Shown: positions 40,195-52,666, counted from the stretch's first letter. The stretch is 64,000 nt of DNA from Rotaria socialis (GCA_905331475.1 CAJNYU010001570.1:62001-126000), one strand, 5' to 3'. The notes: generated by a model not told the origin, from the letters alone. Made by a program: numbers and translations.

Positions 40195-40731
40195 TATGAT
40201 TTCATTAATAACAAAAGAGTTGATTTTCTGCAAAAAGGAAAAAACATGAGTATTATCTATCAATTATAGTTTGCTTCTCAAAGTTATGCGTTCGAAATAA
40301 AAAAAAGAAAGAGATGTTCTTTTTCAATAAATGTTTGTAATCGATGTTCGATCTTTTTTTTCGTCATTGTTAATACAGATGACGAAGAAAACAATCGCAG
40401 TGTTTTGGTTTTTAATGAAAAAAAACTAAAACACGATAAAAAAAAATAGCTGCGAAATAAACTAGATGCAATGCATTAATCAATCCTTTGCTTCTGTTCG
40501 TGTTACTGGAGTATTGCACTGGATATGGTTCACCTGAGAATAAGGTATAGAAGCAAAAAAGGAAACAGCAACAATAACAACAACAACAACAACAATATCA
40601 CACAAGTGACCAAAACAATAGAAGATAACGAGAAAAAAAGGAAATCAACAAAACAAAAAAGAAACGAGCTATGTCAAACATTCATTCTCACTTGAATCTT
40701 TGTCAAAGAAAAAAGAACGTAAAGTAAATTT
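40195..40731. other. Spacer between the two zinc-finger genes
   Basis: A-rich sequence with a CAA/ACA repeat near 40575-40600. It is the likely promoter and 5' leader of gene A together with the 3' end of gene B. No coding exon is seen. Confidence 0.5.
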
Positions 40732-41676
40732 TCAAAACATTATCATTGGCTGTGTTTGATGTTGACCATGTTCATCCATCATTAATGTCATAATCATCAT
40801 TGGTTGTGGTTGTTGTTGATGTTGCTCTAATTGGTATCGATAAAAATGAGAGCGCTTTCTAAAGAAATCAAATTGATATTAGCCGTATGATTCGGCATAT
40901 TAAAATTTTATTTACTTATTTTCATCAACAATACGAAATAGGGCAACAACATCTATGGGTTCAATATGTGCAAGACCACGACGTTCCAAATAATCAATAT
41001 TACGTTGTGTCATCAATGAATGGCCAGCTTTACAGTCACCATATTTGCATAAATGAGGTGAACACATGTAAAAATAACACAAATGTAAATCATCACAATT
41101 AGATTCGCGACATGGTTTTGGTTTATGATGACAAACTGCAAACTAGTGGTAGATTTAAAAAAAAAGAAATGACAGCTATTAATGTTATGTGTTCTACAAT
41201 AGATTTTAGTTTTTTCATCTTACTGTTTTACTTGGATCAGCTGAAGCTAAAATGAGCATAATAAGAGTTTTTTGTGGTAAATTTTCTAAACCACGTTCAA
41301 TAATAACTCGTCGATTATGTTCCGTGTCAAGAGAATGTGATAATGGGCAATCATGTGGTCGTTGACAACGTCGATTAGGTAAAACAACCGACGGACATAA
41401 ATGTAAATAGGGACAGGCAATATCTTTGGTACAACCATTTGGTGGACGTGCATAGAATGTACAATTCGTAAGATCAAGTACAACTGCAATCCGATCATCA
41501 CCTGGTGTATCAGTTGCACGAAGACGTGCAAAAACAAATGGGTGGGCAGCAACAATTGATAAGATGTGTTCTATCGGTGCTTGTAATGATGCGCACAAAG
41601 TCGAAAGACGTGATAAAGAATTTGTTGTCAAAAGTGTATGAAGAAGAGCAATAGCATTAGTATCTAATAGAGGCAT
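40732..41676 (-). CDS. ZAP/PARP12-type zinc-finger protein B
   Basis: A second, shorter zinc-finger protein on the same strand, 537 bases upstream of gene A. Exons 41224-41676, 40916-41142 and 40732-40858 join in frame to 268 residues. The N-terminus (ALLHTLLTTNSLSRLSTLCA, then HPFVFARLRA) is a winged-helix-like domain. Four Cys/His clusters follow: CTFYARPPNGCTKDIACPYLHLC; RRCQRPHDCPLSHSLDTEHN; CHHKPKPCRESNCDDLHLC; and CSPHLCKYGDCKAGHSLMTQ. The pattern LHLC..C..DCPLSHSLDTEHNRRVI is close to ZC3HAV1 (fingers followed by HDIHSEHNRQVL). The protein ends in a Gln/Met-rich tail (HQQQPQPMMIMTLMMDEHGQ). It has no WWE, PARP or helicase domain. It shares finger spacing with gene A but has diverged in sequence, so the pair is probably an old tandem duplication. 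Confidence 0.8.
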
Positions 41677-42238
41677 GATGATAGTTGAACTATCCTAAAA
41701 TAAAATAGAAGGCTAGAGAAGTTCATTCTTTTATCATTTCGATGATATATATATAATCTCAATTAAATTATATTGTTGTTACAAACTTAACTTATAATGA
41801 GGAAACGGTTATTATTATTATATAATAAAAATTACATAAGCACTATTGTTGAAGAAGAAAAGTCGTTTGAATCATATTCATATTATTTTGTTTTTCTAGA
41901 TCGAATTTACGAAGAAAATTTACTTATGATAAAACGAACAATGTGTTTTTATTTCAAACAAGTAAATTAAAGATCAATACAAATTAGAAAAAAAAGACAA
42001 AGCAAATAAATAAAATTTTGTTAACCTACTTGATATTTTTAAAGTCTATTCGACGAATATACGATGATATTTATCTAGAAATGAAGAAGTTTTACGCATA
42101 AGCTTGGTTTCTCTTGTCTATGTGTGTTTTTAATAGGAATGACAGAACAGCAGAATCAACAATAATTGTAATAAAAAGAAAGAAGAGAAAAGTGTCTAAG
42201 AAGAAAATTTTGTTCACCAAAATGTTCGATCTTTGTTT
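41677..42238. other. Spacer between zinc-finger gene B and PSMA7
   Basis: AT-rich, about 560 bases, holding the promoter side of gene B and the 3' end of PSMA7. Nothing coding is recognised. Confidence 0.5.
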
Positions 42239-43107
42239 TTATTCTTTTTTTGATGTTTGTGTTGTTAAACCTGGTGCAGTAGTTGTACTACCTATTTGTT
42301 TCGCTTGCTTTTTCTTTTCAGCTTCAATTTCATTTTCTTTTTCAATTTCAGCAATATATTTTTCAACTTCTTCATGGCTAAGTGTTTTTAATGGTTTATG
42401 TCTTATCATGACTGCAATTTCAACATTTTTCGATCCACTCTGAACAACTTCAAGTAAGGCACGAATGCATAACTTAATAGATTCATGTGTTGATTCGTAT
42501 GTTGTTTCAGTATAAGATTTTTCTAAATATTCACGAACAGTTTTTGCTTGTCGACCAATAGCATTCGCTTTCCATTCATGATAAGTACCACTTGGATCTG
42601 TTGAATAGAGACGTGGTGTACCATCATAATCGAAACCAACAATTAATGTTGATAAACCAAATGGACGACGACCACGTCCTTGCGTATATTTTTGTTGTAA
42701 ATCAGCAATATATCGAGTTATATATTCGATTGTTACTGGATCTTCAACATTAAGTCGATGAGATTGACATTCAATACGAGCACGGTGCATTAAAACACGA
42801 GCATCAGCTGTAAGACCAGCAAATGCCATTGCAACATGATCGTCAAGCACGCAGATTTTGCGAACCGTACTAAAAAAAGTAAATACAGAAGTTTATAAAA
42901 TAAATAAATCGATGCGAATGGTTAATTTTACCGATCTTCTTGTAAAACAGCAACGGCTTTTTTCTCAACACCTAAGACAACAATATTTTTGCCGCGTACA
43001 CCAACAGCCGTTGATCCTTTCTTGACAGCTTCTTGTGCATATTCCACTTGAAAAAGACGTCCATCTGGTGAAAATACGGTAATTGCTGTATCATATTCGC
43101 CTGCCAT
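42239..43107 (-). CDS. PSMA7: 20S proteasome subunit alpha type-7
   Basis: A structural outer-ring subunit of the 20S proteasome. Two exons on the minus strand (42932-43107 and 42239-42869) join at a phase-2 site to give QEDRTVRKIC, 268 residues in all (human PSMA7 248). Seen: the alpha-type signature [111 protein letters not shown], and the Lys/Glu-rich C-terminal helix. Collinearity with animal PSMA7 is nearly complete. The extra residues are a tail after the KKK cluster ([19 protein letters not shown]). The start ATG is fixed by the conserved N-terminus. Confidence 0.98.
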
Positions 43108-43496
43108 TATTATAAATATTCGTTAATATAATCTAAAATTCATGAACTACGGTTTCAAATAATTCTGTAACAATGTAAATGCATTAGCTGATACTACAAT
43201 CAAATAAACATACACATACTTCTGTACACAATCAATATCTGATACACTGAATGACTCATTCAATGATTCTTCAATAAGAAATCTTATAAAGACTTTTACT
43301 TTTTTTTTGAACTAGTGCTGTCAAGAAGTTAACTAAAATATTATATTGATAGATATTATTAGAAAAAGATCTATATTGCTTCATTTGCGATTTCTTTCTT
43401 ATAAATGTGCGACAGATGTCACTAACTATAAGAGTTGCCTGAAATGAAATGAAATTGCGATAGACTGTATTGTGTTGTACATTATAAATAGATATA
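43108..43496. other. Upstream region of PSMA7
   Basis: Probable promoter and 5' leader of PSMA7 (transcribed leftwards). No exon or repeat is seen. Confidence 0.45.
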
Positions 43497-43977
43497 TGTC
43501 GTAGGCCAATCTTGGATTCAGCCCATTCTAAGATCGAGTTTGGACTAGTCTAATCTTTGATTGATGCAATCCTATTCATTAATATATCAATAACATTTTA
43601 GATAAATTTTGAATTTGAGTCATTTTTTGAAATCATGTTCATACGATGCCAATTTATTTTGTGCAATAGTTTCTGGAAAGATTCAAGTAAAATATTAGGA
43701 GTTATGAATAGATTTCTCTAGGGGAATAAGTTTATGAAAAATTGTTAATAAGCATCCGAGACTAAAGTTAGTTTCTCCGTGAATGCTTGTAAACGTAAAA
43801 CGACGTTATCTGAGCATGATTTAAAAAAATGACTCTAATCCAAAGTTTATCTAAAACGTTATTGATATATTAATGAATAGGATTGCATCAATCCAAGATT
43901 GGACTAGTCCAATCTCTGATCTTAGAATGGCCTAAGCCAATCCAGGATTGGCCTGAATCTGAGATTGGCCTACGACA
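43497..43977. repeat. Foldback MITE with TA target duplication
   Basis: A 481-bp element with ends TGTCGTAGGCCAATC and its exact complement, flanked by TA (43495-43496 and 43978-43979). The inverted arms extend about 110-140 bases, through GATGCAATCCTATTCATTAA on the left and its complement on the right. Short words GGCCAATC/GATTGGCC are repeated near the right end, which is longer than the left by one such insertion. There is no coding frame. It is probably a Tc1/mariner-type non-autonomous element, judged from the TA flanks. Confidence 0.75.
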
Positions 43978-46364
43978 TATATGTATGTCAGATTGAACCT
44001 CGTATAATATATCATTCAGACTTCTGACATGCATTAGATACAATGAATTTCATTTATCTTAAATGAATAAAGTTCGTTTCTTTGACTGATTTTCATAAAA
44101 TTTTATAGAAATTATTTTTCCACATAGACTTAGCAATTTGATGAGTCTTATTGAGTAATAGAGGCTCGAACGCTAAATATTAATGATTCGATTTGCTATC
44201 GAATCTGTTGAAAATGCAATTTTGTAGGATGAAAATAATTACCACTAAAGAAACTAATATAATATTGTAATATTCTTTACAAGACGAGTATTTATATGAA
44301 ATACAACATGATACCCACCGTGGATCACTTTGCTGAGGTGCCAGTTATTCTCATTTTTTATTTAATTTCAATTTATACATGTGCCAGAATGATAAAGATT
44401 TCTGTTCAAAAATGTTCTTATTCATCGTAAAAACATCATAGCCAGCTATTCTAATCATGAAAATTGCCTGTGCAAGTTTAGAAAAGTAACGTTGGCATAA
44501 CGAAAACAATAGTTTTTCCAGGAATATGTTGTACAGATGAACATAGATTGTTGGTGCTTCACTTATCTCAACAATATTGTAAAGAAACTTGTTGGACGTA
44601 TTTCAGATTCTCAAATTGTCACTAAGAATCTTCAAGCATTTTCCATCAAGAAAAGGATCTAATTTTAGTATCTTTTTTAATGAATATAAGAAAGCTCAAG
44701 GGCCAAAGACACTTACAGTTAATTGATTAATATTTAAAAAATTAAAGTATAAATAAAAATGAGCGTTATCACTATAGAAACCATTATTCAAGTGTATATT
44801 CGTTGCGCAGGATTATAGAGCTTTAACGATACTTTTATTGATTATTCAAGGAAAACTCTCATATATATATATATAATTTAAATGTAGAGTTTAGGTCTGT
44901 AAGTTTACTTCTTGTTTGAATTTAAGAAATTGATAAAAACATTCTCGCCTAATACTGGATGGTCTGCTTTTCTTCTGTTTTATTTCGAATGAAACATCTG
45001 GATAATATTTTTTTTAAATCCTCTGTTCTATTACTAATATGCGCTTATTATAAACAGAAAGATTTTTCGCCAACTCAGTATTCTCCTTCTTTTGAATTGA
45101 AAGCTGATTTGATCTTTTTAAGGGTCATTTAACAATCTCATGCAGCCCTAATCATAGCCTATGATTCATAGGTTTATGCATGCACGATTGAATATCCTGT
45201 AATATATTTTCGGTGGTATAACTATTTTGTTGATGGTAGAAACTTGTTAGCACGGATTTTTAAGCACGAGAACTTTGCGAACCAAAAAGTTGAACATGTA
45301 AATCAAAAGCGTCAACGTTAATATCAAGTCTTTTGACAAATCCATGAATCTATCAGAAGTCAAAGTGAAAAAGAAAATTTTCATTAAAATTTGAATCGAA
45401 TTATTTATGTTGATGAGGTTGAATATTAAAATTTAAATGGGAAAGTACTATATGATCAATTTATTTCTAATGATTAACATTAATTATTAGAAATGAAATA
45501 ACTAATTGTTATTACAACTATATAGTCGAATATTTTTCTGCCAAACATTTTAAATTCTAACATAACAACAAATTCAACGCAAGAGGCAAGAAATAGAAAC
45601 CTCATGCCTTGAGTAAAATACTCGGTCATTAATATTGCACTAAACTTCGTGTTTAATTTGATGTTTTTTTTCTGGTACTTGTCGCTTCTGTGCTTAAATA
45701 TCCATGTTTAATCTTCGGTGCATATTTAGATAGATGAAGAAACAGTATTCTCTTCGTTTTAAGCTATCTCACACTACTTGTCAAACAAATTATTCATTTT
45801 TATTTTAACGAATAGAAATTGTACGTTATCATATCAGCAATAAATTGGTTTCATAAGAAAATAACTTCCAAAATGACGTAGCAATTTACTATATCGTGCT
45901 GCTGTAAAATAAAAGTAATTACATTGAAGAACAGTAACGACTATTTCAACTTTCTTATATATTATCAAGTGCCGGAGAAAAGCTTGATGTTTTCTTGAGA
46001 TGAAACAAAGAATATGCATGCTACTTGTTTCATTATCCCTCGAATTAAATACTCGATTATACACGAATGATTATAAATCATTCGTAATAGAAACTAATCA
46101 TATTTTCGATTATGAATTGCGCATTTGTATTTTGTCTAAAAGAACATGATCACCGAGACAATCTCTTTCATTACAACTGAATTCTCTAGGAAGCATGACT
46201 CAATCAAAAAAGAATAAGAAAGAAGTGAAAAGATAAGAATATTGGAATGGAAAGTGTTAAACCGACTTATGCAGACAAACAGTTACATTACAGAAAAATA
46301 ATCATAAAACAGTACGAATGAACATAGATCTGTTAGTAGGTTTTCCAAGGATTTGAATTGATTT
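43978..46364. other. Gene-free interval
   Basis: AT-rich sequence with a short (TA)n near 44860. No coding exon or repeat family is recognised on either strand; it ends at the 3' end of the transporter gene. Confidence 0.55.
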
Positions 46365-49080
46365 TTAAACTACTTTATGTTCATCACTAGCTTTATGATA
46401 AAATTCATAATCAAGATGAACAAATGCCTAAATGAGATAGAAAAAAAAGAATTAAATAACCAAAAAACAAGAAGCAGTATTTTTCTTCAATACTCGTTCA
46501 ACTTCAGGAATCTTTTCAATTTTTTGTTGTAAATCTTCTCCAATATTGTGCGCTTCTTTGAGTGACATATCTTCCGGAAGAACGATATCCACCTGAAGGG
46601 AGAATAAAAGTAGTATGAACATCTTACAGAAAACAAAAAGACATCACTTTATTCAATAACAAACCTCAACAAGAAAGTGTGTGCCAAAATGAAATGCTCG
46701 AACTGTATCAATTTTTAAAATTAACAATGAATGATGAAATGCAATCCAGGTTATCTGTTGAAGAAATTCTGGAGTAGCTGTATGCCCAGTCAATCGTTTG
46801 ACTTGTTCTTTATAAATTTAATTATTAAAATATTACAATACAGTAATTGAAAGCTTACGATTGGCCTGACGAATCCATGTAATCACGATATATACTGATA
46901 TGAGAATAGCACCGATTGGATCGGTTAATACTAAAGCTGAAGGATAGCGGATCGGATTTTTTTTTGCCATAAAGCCTGGAGAAAAAATTGAATTGTAGAA
47001 GTTAAATATTAAAATAGATAAATATCCTACCTAATATACCACAGACAAGAGCCATAGCATTTGAAAAAACATCATTTCGATGATCTTGAGCTAAAGCATT
47101 CAAAGTTTCACTACTTTCACGAGAGCACAGCAAGAAGAGAATCAATTTAAGTCCTTTGAAATTAGTCAATATTATCATTGTAACAAACACAAATTTAACT
47201 GGAAACAAAAAGATTTACCTATAGTGATACCCATAATAGATACAGGAAACGCTGTCATGTTAATTGGATGTACATATTCAGAACTATTTGATGGATATTT
47301 TCGAAGCATTTGAACATCATCCATAGTTGTTTGTAATGATTCTGATATCACTTGAATACTTGCCGAACACATGATTACCGAAAGAATAATAATAGAAATG
47401 GGTTCGAGACGTGTTCGACCTAATCAGATAGACTTGTTCACATATAAAAATAGACAATAAATATAATTTCTTTTCTTTTCACCTTGTGGATACATAAATG
47501 GATCACGTCGTTTAATGGCACGTGTAGCCCAAAAAAGAATAACACTAGATGCCAAATCGACAGCACTGTCGACAACTGATGATATGACCGATAATGAGTG
47601 TGAGATAAATGCAGCAGCGATTTTTACTATGAGAAGAAACTAAAAGATTAATAAGATTGATGTTTTCAATTTTATTCAAAATTTCCGGCTTGTTAAATAA
47701 CTCAAAAAATTCAAAAAGGTTATTTCATAATGATTTTTCTAAACGATATTAAAATCGACAAGAAAATATTTATCTAGAATATTTGTTTTATCGATGATTC
47801 AATCAATGATTATTTTCCTATAGAACTTATTAAACAATACTTGAGAGAACTTTATCGATAGCGTATAAACATGTTCTGTCGTATAATGTATCGTTTAAAT
47901 TTATTGGTCATGTCTAATTATTTTTATTTTTATTCATCAAGACTAAAATATCAAGTGATTTCTATATTAATACTTACAACATTGACTAATAATGATAAGT
48001 TCGTATAAAGATTGATTCGTTTCTGTTTTGACTTTAACTCCTCGGTGGATGTTTTTTTTCGTTTTTGGCCTTTTATTTCAGTATCACCATCACCATCACC
48101 ATCATCATCGTCATCGTCACTATCTTTATTCGAATGAAGACGATTTAAGCGTTCTAAAGTTGTAATGAATCTATCTTGCTTCTTGTAAAAACTCCTTTGA
48201 AAATAAAGATAATAGCGATAGTGATATAATATACATATAGTTCTGTATTTTTTCATACCGAACTTTTTTTGGTAATTTTTCATCTCCGACTCGTTTACCA
48301 CGGCGATATGCTGCAATTTCTTTTACTGAGTATCCTGACGGAGTAGCTATTTAAAACAAAGAGGCTAATGACTAGAGGAAAATTAACAATTACGAAACCT
48401 TTCTCAATTTTATTCTCACTATCCACATAATCAATACTTCTTTGACGTATAATTTCTAAAATAAATGAAGAAAAATTTATTTATATACATTTCATAAATT
48501 ATTTTATGCTGTTCTTAGAATCGTGTCATTCAAAACAGGCAAACGTGCAATAACAAATCAAAACAAAGAACCACATTATATAACGAGTAATCACAAAAGC
48601 CACAGTATAGAGATGTAGGGCATTTATGAATAAAAATAAACTTACTAGACGCAGTTCGTGGAAGAAGAATACTGGAAATAAATTTAATTATTTACAATCA
48701 CCGAGTTTGTGAGTGCAGAAGGCAAAAAATAAAAGCCAAAGGAAAAACGATTGACTCTATATGAATCGATCACGCAAACTATATTTAATGCAACAGATAG
48801 CTACATGCTGTTAAATGATGAAATTTTCTAATTTTAACAAGAAACATCATTAAGACGAATAGATTAAATCAATGTGACGATTTTTTTTAAAATTTTAACG
48901 AATAATTCGAATGCAATCTTTCATACTGAAGAGTCAATTGTTTCCTTTAGTAATATTAATGAATTAGTGCAATTATGTGATTGATCATTTATCTTAAACT
49001 TACATATTTTCTGAAGCTTCGGGATTGATTTCTGCTGTGGCAAGTTCTTGGTCATTTTTTATAGTCATGATAGGCTCCAT
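46365..49080 (-). CDS. Cation diffusion facilitator, manganese-type (SLC30-like)
   Basis: A proton-coupled divalent-metal exporter of the CDF family. Twelve minus-strand exons, from 49004-49080 down to 46365-46427, join in frame to 470 residues. The second exon (48646-48671) is only 26 bases. The cytoplasmic N-terminus has an acidic run ([14 protein letters not shown]). Then comes TM1 ([20 protein letters not shown]), and TM2 carries [13 protein letters not shown], a DxxxD metal site. [20 protein letters not shown] follows. TM5 carries [20 protein letters not shown], again DxxxD, and TM6 [14 protein letters not shown]. The C-terminal cytoplasmic domain has [40 protein letters not shown] and [13 protein letters not shown]. 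DxxxD in both TM2 and TM5, rather than HxxxD, marks the Mn2+ subgroup known from plants and fungi (MTP8-11). The substrate is inferred, not shown. Confidence 0.9.
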
Positions 49081-49285
49081 TTATTATTTTGCGCTTTCAC
49101 AAAATGAATGACTATGCAAAATAGAAAAGTAAGCACAGTAAGAATTGATTATACAATATAAACAACCAATCCGTGACTTTGTTTTTTTTTCATAATGCTG
49201 GTATTCTACGGAACTACTTGTTCTTTATCTATTTACACTCATTATTCGTTCATCACTAATATAATAATCTAGAAAGTCAAATAAA

Positions 49286-51135
49286 ATGCAACGACCACCT
49301 TTGCCAACACCAAATCGTAATCGTGTACGTCCACAACAGACTCCAATATCTCATCAACGTGGTCTTGTTCGATTTAGTACACCAAAAGCATCACCACGTC
49401 GTTCACCAGCCACACAAATTCTTCAATCGAATAATGGTACTTTATGGGAATCATATGGTCTTGACGAAAATTCATTAACAATACGTTTTCTATATTCAAA
49501 TTTACTTTTGCTTGGCATTGAATGTTCATCTATATTTTGCCGTTATCGCACGGGCCAACAACAACAACAAATATCCATCGATGAATTATCAAATTCAACT
49601 GAACTTATTCGTCTTGTAACACACTTTCTTCTTTTAACATATCTATCTGATTCACAACAAACACAATATTTGCGTGATACAACACATTGTTTTCCACCAA
49701 TGGCCATTGATAAACAACAAGAATTTAATCGAATTGTAAAGCAACATTTTAAATTATTGGTAATAATATAGACTTTAAAATTAAACAAGATGAGTAACTA
49801 CAAAGTACTATCGTTTTATTTTTATTTTAGTCTGAAAACTATCAACAATATCCATGGCCTCAATTGATTCCAGTTCCATCATGTTCACCACGCTATTTTA
49901 TTTGTCTATTTTATTTATCACAATTATGTTTAATACGTCGTTTAGAACCAATTGATATTCAAGAACGTTTTCTAATAAATGAAAATTTTCAAAATGTTGA
50001 TTTAACCAAAGAACGTCTCAAACGACAAATTCGTATGATTAAAGCTGATACACAACGGCATTATATGATGTTTTTCAGTAAAATAGCTAATGAAAAACGT
50101 GAACGTATTGAATATGAAAAAACAAAAAATGAATTGGATGAACGTATTTATAAATTAATTAATTATTTAGAGAAAATTAGAGAAAAAACAGAAATTATTG
50201 ATGGTAAAAATAGAATAAAAACTAAAAGAATTCTTAATTTTTCATTTCATTATTTCTTAATTTTAGGATCATTTGATCAATCACAAATTATTGATGAAAA
50301 TCAATTCGAAATATTTTCAAATTTAGTTCAAGATCTTCATAAGAGAATCAATTCAGATATTTATAATAAACTAGAATGGTTTACTAAACATAGTCTATCA
50401 ACATCATTACCATCCATGGGTGTTGATATTGGTTTATTACCAAATATATGTCAACAAGTACATGATATTGTTAATAAACAAGAAAATGGTAAATTATTTT
50501 CTTTGAACAGAAAAAAAGAGGCAATGAAATTGATATCTTTTAGTTTCCAATCGAATAAGTCGTTTATATCCAAGAATTAGTGAAACATCATCAGCAGCAT
50601 CGACCACAGTTACTCTTAATGATCTTGTACAAGCAGCTAATATTTCTCTTGAAAAACGTCTTGCTTCTCATTCAATATCTGATGAAAATTTTGCTAAACT
50701 GAAATTAACACTTGAACAAATGAATACAACAATCGAACGCACTGAACAAGTACATAAAACACTTGACCATTTAGAACATTTACCTAAACATATTAATCGT
50801 TATGATAATGATCAGCAAACACAAAAAACACCATTTGATCATATTGTTACAAAATTTTATGCGTCACTTGATTGTGGACAACAAGCACGAGAAATATTTC
50901 GTGATCAAATGAGTAAACAAATGCCAAATTCATTTGTTACATGTTGTAATACAATTGCAACAATAAGTGGCGATGATTCTAATAGTGATTTCATGAATGA
51001 CGATACAACCATAATACGTTGTCATATATCACCGCCATTATCAGTAGTACCAGAAACAATATTACCAACGACTGATGAAGGAATGTTGAAAGGACTTGAG
51101 TGTCTTTTGCTCAGTGAACAAATGTCAACTCCAAT

Positions 51136-51171
<36 letters not shown>

Positions 51172-51555
51172 AAACGATGAATCGTTTCTTACACTTGAAC
51201 AAGAATGCAACCTAGATTCGGAAGTATTTATTGATCGTTCTCGACGAAAAACAACTCTAGAAACCAATGTAGCTGCAGTTATTATGGATGATGAAATGGA
51301 AGAAGATTATTCACAAAAAGAAAATATTGTACCTAAAAAACAACAACAACAACAACAGATCAATGAAATTCAAATAGATAAACTTGATAATGATATTCAT
51401 TTTATTCAGCCTATTATGTCAGTACCTATTGGACAGTAAGTACAGTTATCTTTTATTCTATTCTTTTATTTTAATCTCCTTCTCCTGTTGCATTTAGACA
51501 ACAGCCTGTGATGCCTAAACTACTTGAACAAATCGATACGATTGATCCTTATTAA
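49286..51555 (+). CDS. HAUS6-like augmin subunit (coiled-coil protein)
   Basis: Tentatively the augmin subunit that helps recruit gamma-tubulin to spindle microtubules. Five exons (49286-49759, 49831-50203, 50267-50488, 50544-51435, 51498-51555) join in frame to 672 residues. After a basic, Pro-rich start (RPQQTPISHQRGLVRFSTPK) comes a helical domain: SLTIRFLYSNLLLLGIECSS, LIRLVTHFLLLTYLS, CFPPMAIDKQQEFNRIVKQH, then SPRYFICLFYLSQLCLI. This order resembles the HAUS6 N-terminal domain (F...LGF..., CWPP..K..EFRK, GPKFIHLMYHFARF). Coiled coil follows (KERLKRQIRMIKADTQRHYM, EKIREKTEII). The C-terminal third is low complexity, with a poly-Thr run from (ACA)n at 51139-51170 and a poly-Gln run near 51340. 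The divergence from the transporter gene on the minus strand leaves 205 bases for both promoters. Sequence similarity to HAUS6 is weak, so the name is a hypothesis; the gene itself is clear. Confidence 0.7.
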
Positions 51556-52173
51556 AATTTTCTGTTCAAATCAATTTATATAGTTCTTGTCATTTATTTT
51601 GTCATATCATAGAACAAATCTTATTTTTTATCTCTAGGCAAAACTGTGCAATCTTTTCCTGATGATAGAATCTCTTACGTCCGATAACAATAATGATTTG
51701 CCTTTGTTCTTCTGATACACATATATATATACATATGATCTTTTCTTTTTTCTACAATCATAAATAAATGTTACTTTTGAAGATTCTTCGCCTACAAAAA
51801 AGAAAATATTTTCAAATCGATTTCTCAGACGTTAAAAGAAGATTTCTTGTTTTAATTTAAATTTTTTCTTTGAGAAAAAAACGAATGGCTACGTTTGATT
51901 AATAGTTATATAAAAACTTCAAGCATAAAGCTTTTATGTTGCATAAAGAATCATGTTGTTGACAGTAAAATTGTTGAATACTAACAGCTCACGGTTAACT
52001 TGAATTGAATTGAAAAAATTATATCTGAATCCAATTTTAATTTCATGTTGAATGGTAAAATTTTACAGTTTAACGAATTTTTTATTGAAAATACAGTAAT
52101 ATGTATGATGCTATACAGTGAAAACTAAAACTGGACAATCAATAAGTCTCGTGCAGCGTTTATTCCCGATATA
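51556..52173. other. Interval between the HAUS6-like gene and the mobile-element cluster
   Basis: AT-rich, with the HAUS6-like 3' untranslated region in its first part. No coding exon is seen. Confidence 0.5.
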
Positions 52174-52495
52174 TCTATCTTCTATTATATATATAAAGAG
52201 GAATGTTTGTCTGTTTGTTCGTTATGCATTCAGTCCCTGTAACAGCTACGGTCGCCAAACTTTCCATGGCACTTCCCTAGGCCCAGGGAAAGGTCATGAG
52301 GAGATCGGCGCCCCAGTAGGGGGGGGGGGTACTTGGATGAAATTTCACCCAGATGACTTTGTATTAACAAACATTACCAAACTTTCCACGGTGCTTTCCT
52401 GAGCCCAGGGGAAGGCTTCAAGAGGGTTGGTACTATTGATAAGGGCACAGAGACAATGCCTGGGTGAAACTTCACCCAAGCCATATCACAGTGGA
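52174..52495. mobile_element. Helitron-like 5' fragment
   Basis: Opens with TCTATCTTC..TATATATATAAAGAGG followed by TTTGTCTGTTTGTTC, matching the start of the larger element at 53005. It continues into GC-rich sequence with a G run near 52320 and two related copies of a segment around CAAACTTTCCA(T/C)GG (about 52256 and 52379), as well as GTGAAATTTCACCC-type words. No matching 3' end is seen, so it is probably a truncated relative. Family placement rests on the shared 5' terminus. Confidence 0.45.
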
Positions 52496-52666
52496 ATTTT
52501 CATCTCACGTTATGAAATGACGTTATTAATATGTTCCAGTGTTTTGCTTCAGAATAAATAGATAAATAAATGTATTTTTCTATTTTTTTTCACTAAAAAG
52601 CGATATATTCACTAAAATGTTCCTTATTCTTCGACGATTCAAGTAACATATAAAATATACATATTG

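Noticed and set aside
40560-40605. CAA-rich tract as a possible CRISPR-like or regulatory array
   Set aside because: It is a simple trinucleotide repeat without spacers; the organism is an animal.
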